A DNA stretch of 64,000 nt from Candidatus Nitrososphaera evergladensis SR1 (lineage in GTDB: Archaea; Thermoproteota; Nitrososphaeria; Nitrososphaerales; Nitrososphaeraceae): positions 620,001 through 684,000 of the forward strand of contig NZ_CP007174.1 in NCBI RefSeq assembly GCF_000730285.1. The letters run 5' to 3'. Below, in pieces: positions 7,711-15,650 of this stretch. The position numbers were made by a program, and so were the translations under genes. Below the pieces are notes generated by a model. The model ran no database searches, was not told the origin of the DNA, and saw only the letters and a program-made list of their open reading frames with translations. How positions within the stretch are numbered: position 1 is the first letter of the stretch; each line of letters starts with the position of its first letter.

Positions 7711-8271
7711 TTAGATTTTATATTCAAGCGAGACAAGCGAGTCGCTAATGAAAGAGTTAGACACTTTTCCAAGGACCTCTTCCAGTGCTGATTCAATCAT
7801 CGTTTTCATGTAAAGAGACCAGTTCTTTCCAAGGTCGTGCTTTATCACTATTGTCTTTCGCGCACCGTCGTCGCCCCCTGTGTGATACACAACTTCGCAG
7901 CCAGAGTTCTTCATCCTCGTTTCGATCCATGAAATGAACGTCTCGACATTGAATCTTCCTTGTACAAAAATAGACATCTCGATGGCCGTGTTCTTTCCTA
8001 TCCCGGTCGCCAGCATTTTGATCTCCTCCGTGCTCAAGCTTGCAAATATGTTAGCCAGCACCGGCTTTGGAAACGGCATCATCCCGATCCTGGATTCAAA
8101 CAGGTCCCACTCTACGTGCTGAAGCAATACTTGGTTGATGTATGCATTAAGGCTTGTCTGCCTCTTTTCTGATTCTGCGCGCAGCTTTTTCATTACGCTG
8201 GCGTTGACCCGAAAAGTCGCATTGATAGAATCTTCCGAGTGCACGCCATGTTTGGGATCGGTTTCGTACAT
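7711..8271 (-). CDS. Ribbon-helix-helix-like regulatory protein
   Basis: 186 residues from ATG 8271. That start is chosen because a TATA-like box (about 8304-8312, minus strand) lies at the right distance and upstream codons look non-coding. Residues about 15-45 (INATFRVNASVMKKLRAESEKRQTSLNAYINQVL) fit an RHH/Arc fold DNA-binding segment. The remaining 130 residues form an alpha/beta domain I do not recognise, with a possible ligand or protein-binding role. It converges on amoC from the opposite strand, but the 180-bp gap gives no proof of a regulatory link. Confidence 0.65.
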   Translation of the reverse strand: MYETDPKHGVHSEDSINATFRVNASVMKKLRAESEKRQTSLNAYINQVLLQHVEWDLFESRIGMMPFPKPVLANIFASLSTEEIKMLATGIGKNTAIEMSIFVQGRFNVETFISWIETRMKNSGCEVVYHTGGDDGARKTIVIKHDLGKNWSLYMKTMIESALEEVLGKVSNSFISDSLVSLEYKI

Positions 8272-8771
8272 ATGTATCTGCACATGTATGCACGGAATTG
8301 CAATTATAGATACGGTAACTATGTTAACCAATACGTATGGCGCTAATGCAGGGCAATCGGCCTGTTTTTCATGTGTGATAACTCTAGGGTATGGCTCAGG
8401 CATCAACGCTGAGGGCTAGAAAGAAAGAGAGAGGAAGATCTGATGGAACTTGAGGTGATAAATGAGCTCTGAACATATATTCAGCAGCTCTGGCATTGGT
8501 AGCCATGAGCATCTTTTTTCTGCTCCATAATGGCTAGTGACTCGTTCACCAAGATTTTATGCTATAAAAGCCAAAGGAAACTATGCAGAATGATTACAGA
8601 TTTCAAAACTCCTCCGCTTTAAAAACACGCCTTTGTCTTTTTGAACATGTGTGTGTGTTGTATTCATGATGTTTTTGATTTCGCTGAAAGTTTCTTTTAT
8701 GCGATTGACCCCGAACATTTTTCCTTCAAGTAATAAATCTGGGCTGCGCGAAGTAGTAGCAGCACATAATC
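8272..8771. other. 500-bp gene-free region
   Basis: Holds the promoter of the RHH-like gene (minus strand) and a TATA-like AATAAATC near 8733-8740 for the FUN14 gene. A short palindrome AATTGCAATT lies near 8307-8316. No credible coding frame or structured RNA is seen. Confidence 0.4.
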
Positions 8772-9110
8772 ATGAGCGTTGATTTTACTTCTGTCGCAGC
8801 GTCAGTAGGCGTAGGTGGCGTAGCAGGTTTTGTTATGGGCTACGCGATAAAAAAGATTCTGAAGATAGTGATGGTAATCGTAGGTCTATTTTTGGCCGCA
8901 CTTGCGTACCTGGCCAGCCAGAACGTGATAACGATAAACTGGGACAAGATAGGGGCCGCTTCTACTTCTACCTTGGTAGGGCTACAGAATGCGACAATAG
9001 GCGCGACGCCCGGCGCTGCCGATCAGGTGATGATGGCGATGGCAAACATTGGCATACCGCTCACTGGCAGCTTTGCAGCCGCGTTTGCGCTTGGGTTCAT
9101 GAAGGGCTGA
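8772..9110 (+). CDS. FUN14 family membrane protein
   Basis: A 112-residue membrane protein of the FUN14 family. It shows the family's Gly-rich first helix (GVGGVAGFVMGYAIKKILKI, about 13-32), a second hydrophobic helix (about 33-52), a polar stretch with a conserved NW pair (TINWDKIG), and a final helix ending GFMKG. The family is widespread in archaea, and its eukaryotic relatives are mitochondrial outer-membrane proteins; the archaeal role is unknown. A TATA-like box about 35 bp upstream supports ATG 8772. Confidence 0.85.
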   Translation: MSVDFTSVAASVGVGGVAGFVMGYAIKKILKIVMVIVGLFLAALAYLASQNVITINWDKIGAASTSTLVGLQNATIGATPGAADQVMMAMANIGIPLTGSFAAAFALGFMKG

Positions 9111-9179
9111 GCTAGCGGGCCAAAAACCTATAGAAGGATTACCAATAGGACTTAAATCCTATCGCCGCGCTTGGAAGCA

Positions 9180-9644
9180 ATGAATGATATATTGTTGCTA
9201 GATCCACTGTTCTTACAGGTTAATGGAAACTTTGTCATTGCCGCGCTCGCCCTTATCTTTGGGCTCTTGATCCTGTGGATACTGGTTTCCATACCTGTGT
9301 GGATTGCGGCAAAAATAGTGACTGCCGGCAGGGCCCGCTTTACGCGCGCAATGCTGGTAACTGCGGCCGGCCCCATCACCTATGCCATCGTGTTCTTTCT
9401 CTCTAGCGCAATCCTGGAGATGACGCTTGGAGAGAAGATATTCATAACCACCATCGCCTTCATCCTTGCGTTCATCGCCTGGATAGGTGTCTTCAAGCTG
9501 GGCTTTGACACGGGATGGCTTCGTGCGCTTGGGATAGCCATCCTTGCGACCATAGTGTTTGCCGTGATCGGCACGATAATCACGATAGGCTTGCAGGCAC
9601 TGGTGCCAGAGACGCCGCCGATAACGCCGTTTCCTACATTCTAG
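9180..9644 (+). CDS. Multi-spanning membrane protein of unknown function
   Basis: About 154 residues with four long hydrophobic helices (about 17-45, 58-80, 88-108 and 115-140) and a Pro-rich C-terminus (PETPPITPFPTF). A TTG at 9171 would add three residues, but ATG 9180 is preferred. Its 3' end overlaps the convergent regulator gene by 11 bp. It may be co-transcribed with the FUN14 gene 70 bp upstream. I recognise no family. Confidence 0.6.
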   Translation: MNDILLLDPLFLQVNGNFVIAALALIFGLLILWILVSIPVWIAAKIVTAGRARFTRAMLVTAAGPITYAIVFFLSSAILEMTLGEKIFITTIAFILAFIAWIGVFKLGFDTGWLRALGIAILATIVFAVIGTIITIGLQALVPETPPITPFPTF

Positions 9645-10554
9645 AGGAAACTATGAGGATGTACTGGCGCTCTGCCCAGTCCACAATCCCCTGCAGGTCC
9701 TTTGCTGCATAGTCGGCGTTTTCGCCGGCAGCCGCCTCGGCTTCCGGGGCAAGGGCGGCAAGGCGCAATTCTCCCTTGAGCCGGCCTCCAATTGCCTTGA
9801 CGGTGGAAGCAATAAAGCGCAGCGGGCCTTCGCCGGACGAAAACACGCACATCAGCATCAGCCCGTGCTTGTTTCCCCATGCCTTGCTCACGTAGCGCTG
9901 CAGGTCAATGTCGAAAAAGGGGTCGATGTCCTGCTCGACGCTTCCCACATAGCGCGAGTCCCATCCAAGTATCTGAAAGACGACAGCCGCGCTCTTGGCA
10001 AGGTGCGCCCTGTCGTCGGTGCCTGCAACGCAAAGCACGTGGGCGTTCATCTTTGGCTCTGCAGGGTGCGCGTTGAATTTCACTAGATCGATGAACTCGA
10101 CCATCATGGAGGCAAGGTGCGCGCGCTCTGTCTTGCCAAGCCTGCCCCTGCTGTACAGCTCTCCAACGGTGTTTGCCGCAGGCAGGATGACGTCTGTTAT
10201 GATCTTTACCTGGTCGATGTTGGAGTTAAGCACGCTTATCAAGAGCCTGCGGGCCTGCTCCTCCTCTCCGGCAAGCGCAAAGTCAATGAGCCTCTGCTGC
10301 ACCTGCACATAGTTGACCGGAAACTCGATGTCAGAGATGCCTGTTTCCAAAAACCACACGTTGACGGTGCCTGTCTTTTTCTTTTTTACGAGGCCCATCG
10401 TGTTCATGATGTCCAGGTATTTTGTAATCGTCATGCGGTTGATGCCCGTCTTGTCGGCAAGCTCGACGCCTGAAAGCCCGGTGCCGGCGTTCTGAAGCAC
10501 GTCAACTATTTTCCGCTTTACCTCATCGAGCGTGTAGCGCCGGTACATCGACAT
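9634..10554 (-). CDS. HTH regulator with a cobalamin-binding-like sensor fold
   Basis: 306 residues. Residues about 5-70 form a winged helix (VELADKTGINRMTITKYLDIMNTMGLVKKKKTG). Residues about 80-160 resemble the four-helix bundle that precedes B12-binding domains (VILPAANTVGELYSRGRLGKTERAHLASMMVEF). Residues about 165-290 look like the Rossmann-like cobalamin-binding domain (HVLCVAGTDDRAHLAKSAAVVFQILGWDSRYVG). The usual D-x-H-x-x-G signature is degenerate: the His is kept (RAHLAK) but the Gly is not, so B12 may not be bound. The overall plan is like CarH/MerR-type B12 sensors. It lies close to the ACT-like gene and the arg/lys cluster; targets unknown. Confidence 0.7.
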   Translation of the reverse strand: MSMYRRYTLDEVKRKIVDVLQNAGTGLSGVELADKTGINRMTITKYLDIMNTMGLVKKKKTGTVNVWFLETGISDIEFPVNYVQVQQRLIDFALAGEEEQARRLLISVLNSNIDQVKIITDVILPAANTVGELYSRGRLGKTERAHLASMMVEFIDLVKFNAHPAEPKMNAHVLCVAGTDDRAHLAKSAAVVFQILGWDSRYVGSVEQDIDPFFDIDLQRYVSKAWGNKHGLMLMCVFSSGEGPLRFIASTVKAIGGRLKGELRLAALAPEAEAAAGENADYAAKDLQGIVDWAERQYILIVSSRM

Positions 10555-10586
10555 GTACCAACTGCCCTGCCGGAAGATAAAAACCC

Positions 10587-11291
10587 TTACCGGTGCTGCT
10601 GATGTTGATGCTTTTTCTTTGGCATCTTTCTTGAATTTGATATCAGGTCGGTCAGTGCGTTGAACGCCTTTCCCACCTGGTCCATACGTACGAGCATGAT
10701 GGTGTCAGTGTAGCAGCTTACCGTGTCTTCTATGTTGATGTGCCTGCGCGCAAGCTGGTTGTAAAACGCAATGGCGCACCCCGGCGTCTTTATAATCTCT
10801 TCCGGGCTGTGCACGATTATGGCGGCAAGGTCGTCTTCAACCTCGAGCACGTCGTCGTGCGCAAACATTGTCTTGACGTCGTCAAGCAGCACGTCGTCAA
10901 ACACGAGCGTGATGGACATGATGCTTTCAGACACGCTGATAAAGTTGTCAACGTTCTGCGTGAGCGACTTGGCAACCTTTTCAATCGTCTTTTTGCTCTT
11001 TGCCGCCGACACCTTGGCAACGTCTGTCTTGACGCTGACCGTGCTCCCTGCAAGGATTGCCGCGATAGGGCGCTCGGGGACGTCATAGTCGCGCCTTGAG
11101 CGCTTTAGCGCCGTGACAATGCTTTCAACGCTGGTGTTCTTGCCGCCGAGCATCTGATCTATCTGCGGCTTGACGATCCTTGCCAGCGCGCTGATGTTGC
11201 AATAGTCGCGCTGCAGCGAATCCTGGAACGAAAGGTCGTTGTTGACGACTTCTTTTACCGCGTTTGTGATGGATTTCTCGTTGACCGACAT
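10587..11291 (-). CDS. ACT-like domain protein divergent from argG
   Basis: A 234-residue soluble archaeal protein. The N-terminal half is helical (about 1-110). The C-terminal half (about 115-215) has the alternating strand-helix pattern of ACT/regulatory domains (SIMSITLVFDDVLLDDVKTM; CAIAFYNQLARRHINIEDTVSCYTDTIMLVR), followed by a basic His-rich tail. ACT domains bind amino acids. It shares with argG the inverted-repeat block whose left end overlaps its first codons, so a role in sensing lysine or arginine status is plausible but inferred. No DNA-binding motif is evident. Confidence 0.6.
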   Translation of the reverse strand: MSVNEKSITNAVKEVVNNDLSFQDSLQRDYCNISALARIVKPQIDQMLGGKNTSVESIVTALKRSRRDYDVPERPIAAILAGSTVSVKTDVAKVSAAKSKKTIEKVAKSLTQNVDNFISVSESIMSITLVFDDVLLDDVKTMFAHDDVLEVEDDLAAIIVHSPEEIIKTPGCAIAFYNQLARRHINIEDTVSCYTDTIMLVRMDQVGKAFNALTDLISNSRKMPKKKHQHQQHR

Positions 11292-11340
11292 TGGTCACTA
11301 TCACCTTGATTTAGGTCATTCCTGACCAAAAAATATAAAT
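11281..11340 (+). promoter_or_regulatory. argG promoter with GGTCA/TGACC inverted repeats (copy 1)
   Basis: Contains TGACC-N6-GGTCA at 11282-11297 and GGTCA-N4-TGACC at 11314-11327, then CCAAAAAATATAAAT ending at 11340 as TATA box. It aligns base for base, without gaps, with the block at 13656-13715 before the lysY operon. The TATA centre lies about 30 bp before ATG 11368, which indicates a leaderless or near-leaderless argG mRNA. The first repeat overlaps the start of the divergent ACT-like gene. Confidence 0.75.
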
Positions 11341-11367
11341 GTAGTGCTCGAAACGAAACGCACGTTC

Positions 11368-12609
11368 ATGGCAAACAAAGTGGTCCTGGCCTATTCTGGC
11401 GGCCTCGACACGTCAGTCTGCATAAGGTACCTGCAGACTCTGCACAAGATGGATGTCATTACCGTTACGGTAGACTGCGGCCAGGACGACGATTTTGCAG
11501 AGATTGAGCGGCGCGCAAAAGCAATAGGCGCAATCAAGCACGTCTACGTCGACGCCAAGGACGAGTTTGCCAGGGATTACGTCATCCCAAGCATCAAGGC
11601 TAACGGCCTGTACCAGGGCAAGTACCCGCTGGCAACGGCGCTTGCCCGCCCGCTCATTGCGGCAAAGACGGTGGAGGTCGCCACAAAGGAAAACGCGGTC
11701 GCAATTGCGCACGGCTGCACCGGCAAAGGAAACGACCAGATCCGCTTTGACGTCACCATGAGGGCGCTCAGGCCCGACCTAAAGATAATCGCTCCAATAC
11801 GCGACATGAACCTCACAAGGGACGTCGAGATAAAGTACGCCAAGGAGCAAAACATCCCGATAAGCACCGAGGCCAAGAAATACAGCATCGACCTCAACCT
11901 CTGGGGCCGCGCTGTGGAAGGCGGAAATATCGAAGACGCCGACTTTGAGCCGCCAGAAGAAGCATTCCAGTACATCAATTTCAAAAACGACAAGGCCGGC
12001 TATGTTGAAATTGAATTTGACCAAGGTGTTCCAGTCGCAGCAGACGGCAAGCACATGTCGCTTACCGACCTTATCCAGTACGTCAATGACAAGGCCGGCG
12101 CACACGGCGTTGGCATAGTTGACCATATCGAAGACCGCGTCGTCGGCATAAAGTCGCGCGAAGTGTACGAGGCGCCGGCGGCAGTGACAATAATCGAGGC
12201 CCACCGCGACCTTGAAAAGATGGTGCTGACCAAGCACGAGCTTGCCTTCAAGCGCATGGTGGACGACCAGTGGAGCTGGCTTGCATACGCCGGCCTGTGG
12301 CAGGACCCCTTGCGCACGGATCTGGATAGATTTATAGACGCGACCCAGACCCGCGTCAGCGGAAAAGTGCGGGTAAAGCTCCAGAGGGGATCGCTTCGCG
12401 TGGTCGGAAGGCAATCGCGCTACTCCCTTTACAAAAACGACCTGGCGACGTATGCGGCCGGGTCGACCTTTGACCAGTCTCTGGCAAAAGGCTTTGTCGA
12501 GCTATGGGGGCTGCAGTCGATAATCGCAAACTCGGTTGCAGGCACGGCCGACAAGAAACAGCAGCAACAGCAACAAGAAAAACTAGTAGGAGGAAAAAAT
12601 AGAAAATGA
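11368..12609 (+). CDS. argG: Argininosuccinate synthase
   Basis: Joins citrulline and aspartate with ATP to make argininosuccinate in arginine synthesis. From ATG 11368 the protein starts MANKVVLAYSGGLDTSVCI, the PP-loop ATP site (SGGLDTS). Further family motifs follow: GCTGKGNDQIRFD near 119-131, SIDLNLWGR near 175-183, and a C-terminal YSLYKNDLATY segment. Length (413) is normal except for a Gln-rich tail (KKQQQQQQEKLVGGKNRK). Its TGA overlaps the lysW ATG (ATGA), so the two are translationally coupled. The upstream in-frame ATG at 11344 lies too close to the TATA box to be used. Confidence 0.96.
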   Translation: MANKVVLAYSGGLDTSVCIRYLQTLHKMDVITVTVDCGQDDDFAEIERRAKAIGAIKHVYVDAKDEFARDYVIPSIKANGLYQGKYPLATALARPLIAAKTVEVATKENAVAIAHGCTGKGNDQIRFDVTMRALRPDLKIIAPIRDMNLTRDVEIKYAKEQNIPISTEAKKYSIDLNLWGRAVEGGNIEDADFEPPEEAFQYINFKNDKAGYVEIEFDQGVPVAADGKHMSLTDLIQYVNDKAGAHGVGIVDHIEDRVVGIKSREVYEAPAAVTIIEAHRDLEKMVLTKHELAFKRMVDDQWSWLAYAGLWQDPLRTDLDRFIDATQTRVSGKVRVKLQRGSLRVVGRQSRYSLYKNDLATYAAGSTFDQSLAKGFVELWGLQSIIANSVAGTADKKQQQQQQEKLVGGKNRK

Positions 12610-12779
12610 AAAAAGAATGCCAAGAATGTGGAGCCGACATCAACATCCCGGAAGACGCAGTGGTGGGGGAGATCGTGACCTGCCCTGACTGCGGTGGCGA
12701 CTTTGAAATTGCCGCCAAGGCAGCAGACAAGGTGGAGTTGAAGCCGGCAGAAACAGTAGGCGAAGACTGGGGACAGTAG
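12606..12779 (+). CDS. lysW: Amino-group carrier protein LysW, ending in Gln
   Basis: Carrier protein that protects the amino group of alpha-aminoadipate (and glutamate in some archaea) during lysine/ornithine synthesis. The 57 residues carry a zinc ribbon (C5, C8, C26, C29) and an acidic C-terminal tail. Known LysW proteins end in EDWGE, whose terminal Glu gamma-carboxyl is the attachment point. Here the frame ends GEDWGQ then TAG (12777-12779), so the terminal residue is Gln57. Either the amide is removed first, as in Pup activation, or this copy works differently. It overlaps argG by 4 bp and precedes lysX by 12 bp. Confidence 0.93.
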   Translation: MKKECQECGADINIPEDAVVGEIVTCPDCGGDFEIAAKAADKVELKPAETVGEDWGQ

Positions 12780-12791
12780 TGTGTAGCAGAA

Positions 12792-13655
12792 ATGGCAGTC
12801 GAACTCTGCATAATCTACGACAAGGTGCGCTTTGAGGAAAAGGCGCTCTATGACAAGGCCCTTGAAAAGGGATTAAAGGCGCAGATAGTGGATGGAAAAA
12901 ACATCACCGTCGGCACCGAAAGCAAAAAGAGCGACCTTGCACTCGGCGACGTGGTAATGCAGAGAAGCGTGAGCCATTACCGTGGCCTGTACCTCACAGC
13001 CTGCCTTGAATTTCTTGATTACCCAGTAATTAACAAGTTCCAGACCGCAGAGACGTGCGGTAACAAGCTTGTCACGTCGCTCGTGCTGGCAAAGAACAAC
13101 ATCCCGACGCCCAAGACGCAGATGGCGTTTTCAGCCGAGTCTGCAATTGAGGTGATACGCAAGACCGGCCTGCCACTAGTGCTCAAGCCAATAGTCGGCT
13201 CGTGGGGCAGGGGCGTTTTTCCGCTGCGCGACGACGAGACCGCAAGCATGATTGTGGAAATGAGGGAGGAAAACGACAGCCCGCTTGCAAGGATCTACTA
13301 TGTGCAGGAAATGATAGACAGGCCGCCACGCGACATCCGCTGCATCGTGGTAGGCGACAGGGTCGTGACTGCAATATACCGCTACTCTGCCGAAAACGAG
13401 TGGCGCACAAACGTCGCCCGCGGAGGCAAGGCCGAGCTTGCGCCGATGACAAAAGAGCTTGAAGATCTGGCGCTGCGGGCGGCAAAGGCGGTGGGCGGCG
13501 GAATCGTGGGCGTCGACCTTATGGAAGACAAGAACCGCGGCCTCGTGGTCCACGAAGTAAACAACACCGTAGAATTCCGCGGTGCTGCAAGCGTTTCTAC
13601 AAACGACATCCCTGGCGCAATGATAGATTACGCCGTCAGCCTGGTAAAGAAGTAG
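12792..13655 (+). CDS. lysX: LysW-amino acid ligase LysX (ATP-grasp)
   Basis: RimK-like ATP-grasp ligase that attaches alpha-aminoadipate or glutamate to the C-terminus of LysW. The 287-residue protein has the ATP-grasp elements: VLKPIVGSWGRGVF (about 130-143), YYVQEMI, DIRCIVVGDRVVTAIYR, and the metal/substrate site HEVNNTVEFRGA (about 255-266). The EVN-x-TxEF pattern resembles characterised LysX of Thermus, but I cannot decide between aminoadipate and glutamate specificity. It lies 12 bp after lysW in the argG-lysW-lysX operon. A second homologue elsewhere would be needed if the two substrates use separate ligases. Confidence 0.94.
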   Translation: MAVELCIIYDKVRFEEKALYDKALEKGLKAQIVDGKNITVGTESKKSDLALGDVVMQRSVSHYRGLYLTACLEFLDYPVINKFQTAETCGNKLVTSLVLAKNNIPTPKTQMAFSAESAIEVIRKTGLPLVLKPIVGSWGRGVFPLRDDETASMIVEMREENDSPLARIYYVQEMIDRPPRDIRCIVVGDRVVTAIYRYSAENEWRTNVARGGKAELAPMTKELEDLALRAAKAVGGGIVGVDLMEDKNRGLVVHEVNNTVEFRGAASVSTNDIPGAMIDYAVSLVKK

Positions 13656-13715
13656 TTGACCAATTTCGGTCACTATTGACCTTTATTAGGTCAAATATAT
13701 CCAAAAAATATAAAT
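13656..13715 (+). promoter_or_regulatory. lysY operon promoter with GGTCA/TGACC inverted repeats (copy 2)
   Basis: Begins immediately after the lysX stop. Contains TGACC-N6-GGTCA (13657-13672) and TTGACCTTTATTAGGTCAA (13676-13694), followed by CCAAAAAATATAAAT (13701-13715). The arrangement and spacing match the argG copy, including GGTCACTAT and the identical 15-base TATA region. The likely regulator is the Lrp-type protein at the end of this operon, by inference. Confidence 0.75.
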
Positions 13716-13744
13716 GAGGATTTTTAAGGCAGAACCATATTAAC

Positions 13745-13801
13745 ATGCTGCATCATCATCTCGTGAACATGGCAATGATGGAGGACAACGTTTCGCAATG
13801 A
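13745..13801 (+). CDS. Candidate 18-codon leader ORF before lysY
   Basis: ATG 13745 lies about 35 bp after the TATA box, near the expected transcript start. The frame encodes MLHHHLVNMAMMEDNVSQ and stops with TGA overlapping the lysY ATG (ATGA at 13798-13801). Overlapping stop/start is the coupling pattern used throughout this operon. It could be a leader peptide that couples or attenuates lysY translation. It contains no Lys or Arg codons, which argues against classic attenuation. It may also be chance. Confidence 0.35.
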   Translation: MLHHHLVNMAMMEDNVSQ

Positions 13802-14850
13802 AGGTTGGAGTAGTTGGCGCGTCCGGCTACGTCGGAGGCGAGCTTCTCAGGCTGCTTGTAACACACCCCAAGGTTGAAGTCAGCATGGTGACTTCGCGCC
13901 AAAAGGCAGGCGAGTACGTGCAGAGGGTGCACCCCAGCTTGAAGGGTTTCATCGACCTTACATTCTCGCCGATGGACATGGAAAAGCTTGCGAACAACTG
14001 CGACATGGTGTTCACGTCGGTGCCGCACGGAAAAGCCAACAAGATAGTCAAAGACCTGTACGACAGGGGAATCAAGATAATCGACCTTTCTGCAGACTTT
14101 CGCCTAAAGAACCCAAAAGATTACATAAAGTGGTACGGCTGGGAGCACCCCTTCCCCGACATGCTGTCCAAGTCAGTCTATGGCGTGCCGGAACTGCACC
14201 GCGAAGAGATCAAAAAAGCGCAGCTGGTGTCGTGCCCGGGATGCATGGCAGTGACGTCGCTCTTGGCGCTAAAACCCCTCATCGAGAACAACCTTATAGA
14301 CACCGAGCATGTGGTCGTCGACAGCAAGATAGGCTCGTCCGGCGCTGGCCAGAAGGCAAACGCAGGCACGCACCACGCGATGCGCTACGGAGTCGTCAGG
14401 CCGTACAAGCCTGCCAAGCACCGGCACACTGGCGAGATAGAGCAAGAGCTGTCGATGATAGCCAAAAAGCAGATCAAAGTCAGCATGAGCCCGCACGCAG
14501 TCAACATCGTCCGTGGCATCCTGACTACAAACCACACGTTCCTCAAGCGCAAGGTCGAGGAGCTGGAGCTGTGGAAGATGTACCGCAACTCGTACAAGGG
14601 CGAGCCGTTTGTCCGGCTCATCCGCGACAAAAAGGGCCTGTACAAGTTCCCCGATCCCAAGTTCGTTGTCGGCTCGAACTTTTGCGACGTCGGCTTTGAC
14701 ATTGACGAGGACAACCAGAGGATAGTTGCGCTCTCGGCGTCTGACAACCTCATGAAGGGCGCCGCCGGCTCTGCTGTGCAGGTGATGAACGTGATGTTTG
14801 GCTACGAAGAGACCGAGGGCTTGAAGTACACCCCTCTGACCCCGGTATGA
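13798..14850 (+). CDS. lysY: LysW-aminoadipyl/glutamyl phosphate reductase (LysY/ArgC)
   Basis: NADPH-dependent reductase of the ArgC family that reduces the LysW-bound acyl phosphate to semialdehyde. The 350 residues show the Rossmann motif GASGYVGGELLRLL (about 7-20), LSADFRLK (about 100), the active-site Cys in VSCPGCMA (about 143-150), and HRHTGEIEQEL (about 209-219). It starts the second amino-acid operon and overlaps lysZ by ATGA. In LysW-dependent archaea one such enzyme may serve both lysine and arginine; argG upstream fits that, but specificity is not readable from sequence. Confidence 0.94.
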   Translation: MKVGVVGASGYVGGELLRLLVTHPKVEVSMVTSRQKAGEYVQRVHPSLKGFIDLTFSPMDMEKLANNCDMVFTSVPHGKANKIVKDLYDRGIKIIDLSADFRLKNPKDYIKWYGWEHPFPDMLSKSVYGVPELHREEIKKAQLVSCPGCMAVTSLLALKPLIENNLIDTEHVVVDSKIGSSGAGQKANAGTHHAMRYGVVRPYKPAKHRHTGEIEQELSMIAKKQIKVSMSPHAVNIVRGILTTNHTFLKRKVEELELWKMYRNSYKGEPFVRLIRDKKGLYKFPDPKFVVGSNFCDVGFDIDEDNQRIVALSASDNLMKGAAGSAVQVMNVMFGYEETEGLKYTPLTPV

Positions 14851-15650
14851 TAGTCATAAAGATAGGGGGAAGCGTGGTCGACGGGCTGCACCCGTCAACG
14901 CTTGCCGACATCAAGGCAATAGCAGAGAAAGAGAAACTGGTCTTTGTGCACGGCGGTGGCAAGGAGGTGACGGCGACAGCGACCAAGCTTGGCAAGGAAC
15001 AAAAGTTCATCGTCTCGCCAGGCGGCGTGCGCAGCAGGTACACTGACAAGGAAACCGCTGACATTTACACGATGGTCATGTCAGGCAAGATAAACAAGGC
15101 GATTGTTGGAATGCTGTTGCGCCAAGGAATAAAGGCAGTAGGCGTCGCCGGCGTCGACGGCGGCATATTGAAAGCCGAGCGGAAGAAAAAACTGATGGTG
15201 ATAAACGAAAAGGGAAGGAAGATGGTCATCGACGGCGGCTACACGGGCAAGATAAACGACGTCGACCCGTCGCTTGTAAACACGCTGGTGAACAGCGGCT
15301 ATGTGCCGGTGGTGTCGCCTATTGCGCTTTCTGAAGAATTCGACTTTCTTAACGTGGACGGCGACAGGGCGGCCGCATACGTGGCCGGAGGCGTCAAGGC
15401 AGACAAGGTGATATTTATCACCAACGTCAACGGACTGATGCTCAACGAAAAGCTGGTCACGGGCATGAACCTGGAGCAGGCAAAAGCAACGCTTCCAAAG
15501 ATAGGCTTTGGCATGGAAAAGAAGGTGCTTGCCTGCACGGAAGCGCTAGAGATGGGCGTCAGGGAGGCCATAATCGCGTCCGGCCAGGTCGACAACCCTA
15601 TATCGTCGGCGATTGCTCACAACAACTGCACGGTGATAACCCCAAAATGA
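14847..15650 (+). CDS. lysZ: LysW-aminoadipate/glutamate kinase (LysZ/ArgB family)
   Basis: Amino-acid kinase that phosphorylates the side-chain carboxyl of the LysW-bound substrate. The 267 residues have the family's N-terminal KIGGS (4-8), the HGGGKEV loop (about 35-41), substrate loop SPGGVRSRYTD (about 57-67) and the C-terminal nucleotide site (NVDGDRAAAYVA, then FITNVNGLM). It is coupled to lysY and lysJ by ATGA overlaps on both sides, as expected for sequential enzymes. It follows the LysZ type of LysW organisms; the presence of lysW and lysX makes free N-acetylglutamate an unlikely substrate. Confidence 0.94.
   Translation: MIVIKIGGSVVDGLHPSTLADIKAIAEKEKLVFVHGGGKEVTATATKLGKEQKFIVSPGGVRSRYTDKETADIYTMVMSGKINKAIVGMLLRQGIKAVGVAGVDGGILKAERKKKLMVINEKGRKMVIDGGYTGKINDVDPSLVNTLVNSGYVPVVSPIALSEEFDFLNVDGDRAAAYVAGGVKADKVIFITNVNGLMLNEKLVTGMNLEQAKATLPKIGFGMEKKVLACTEALEMGVREAIIASGQVDNPISSAIAHNNCTVITPK

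Noticed and set aside
11779-12414. 211-codon open frame antisense to argG
   Set aside because: It mirrors argG codon periodicity, has low-complexity His/Val/Leu composition and no family pattern; argG is certain on the other strand.
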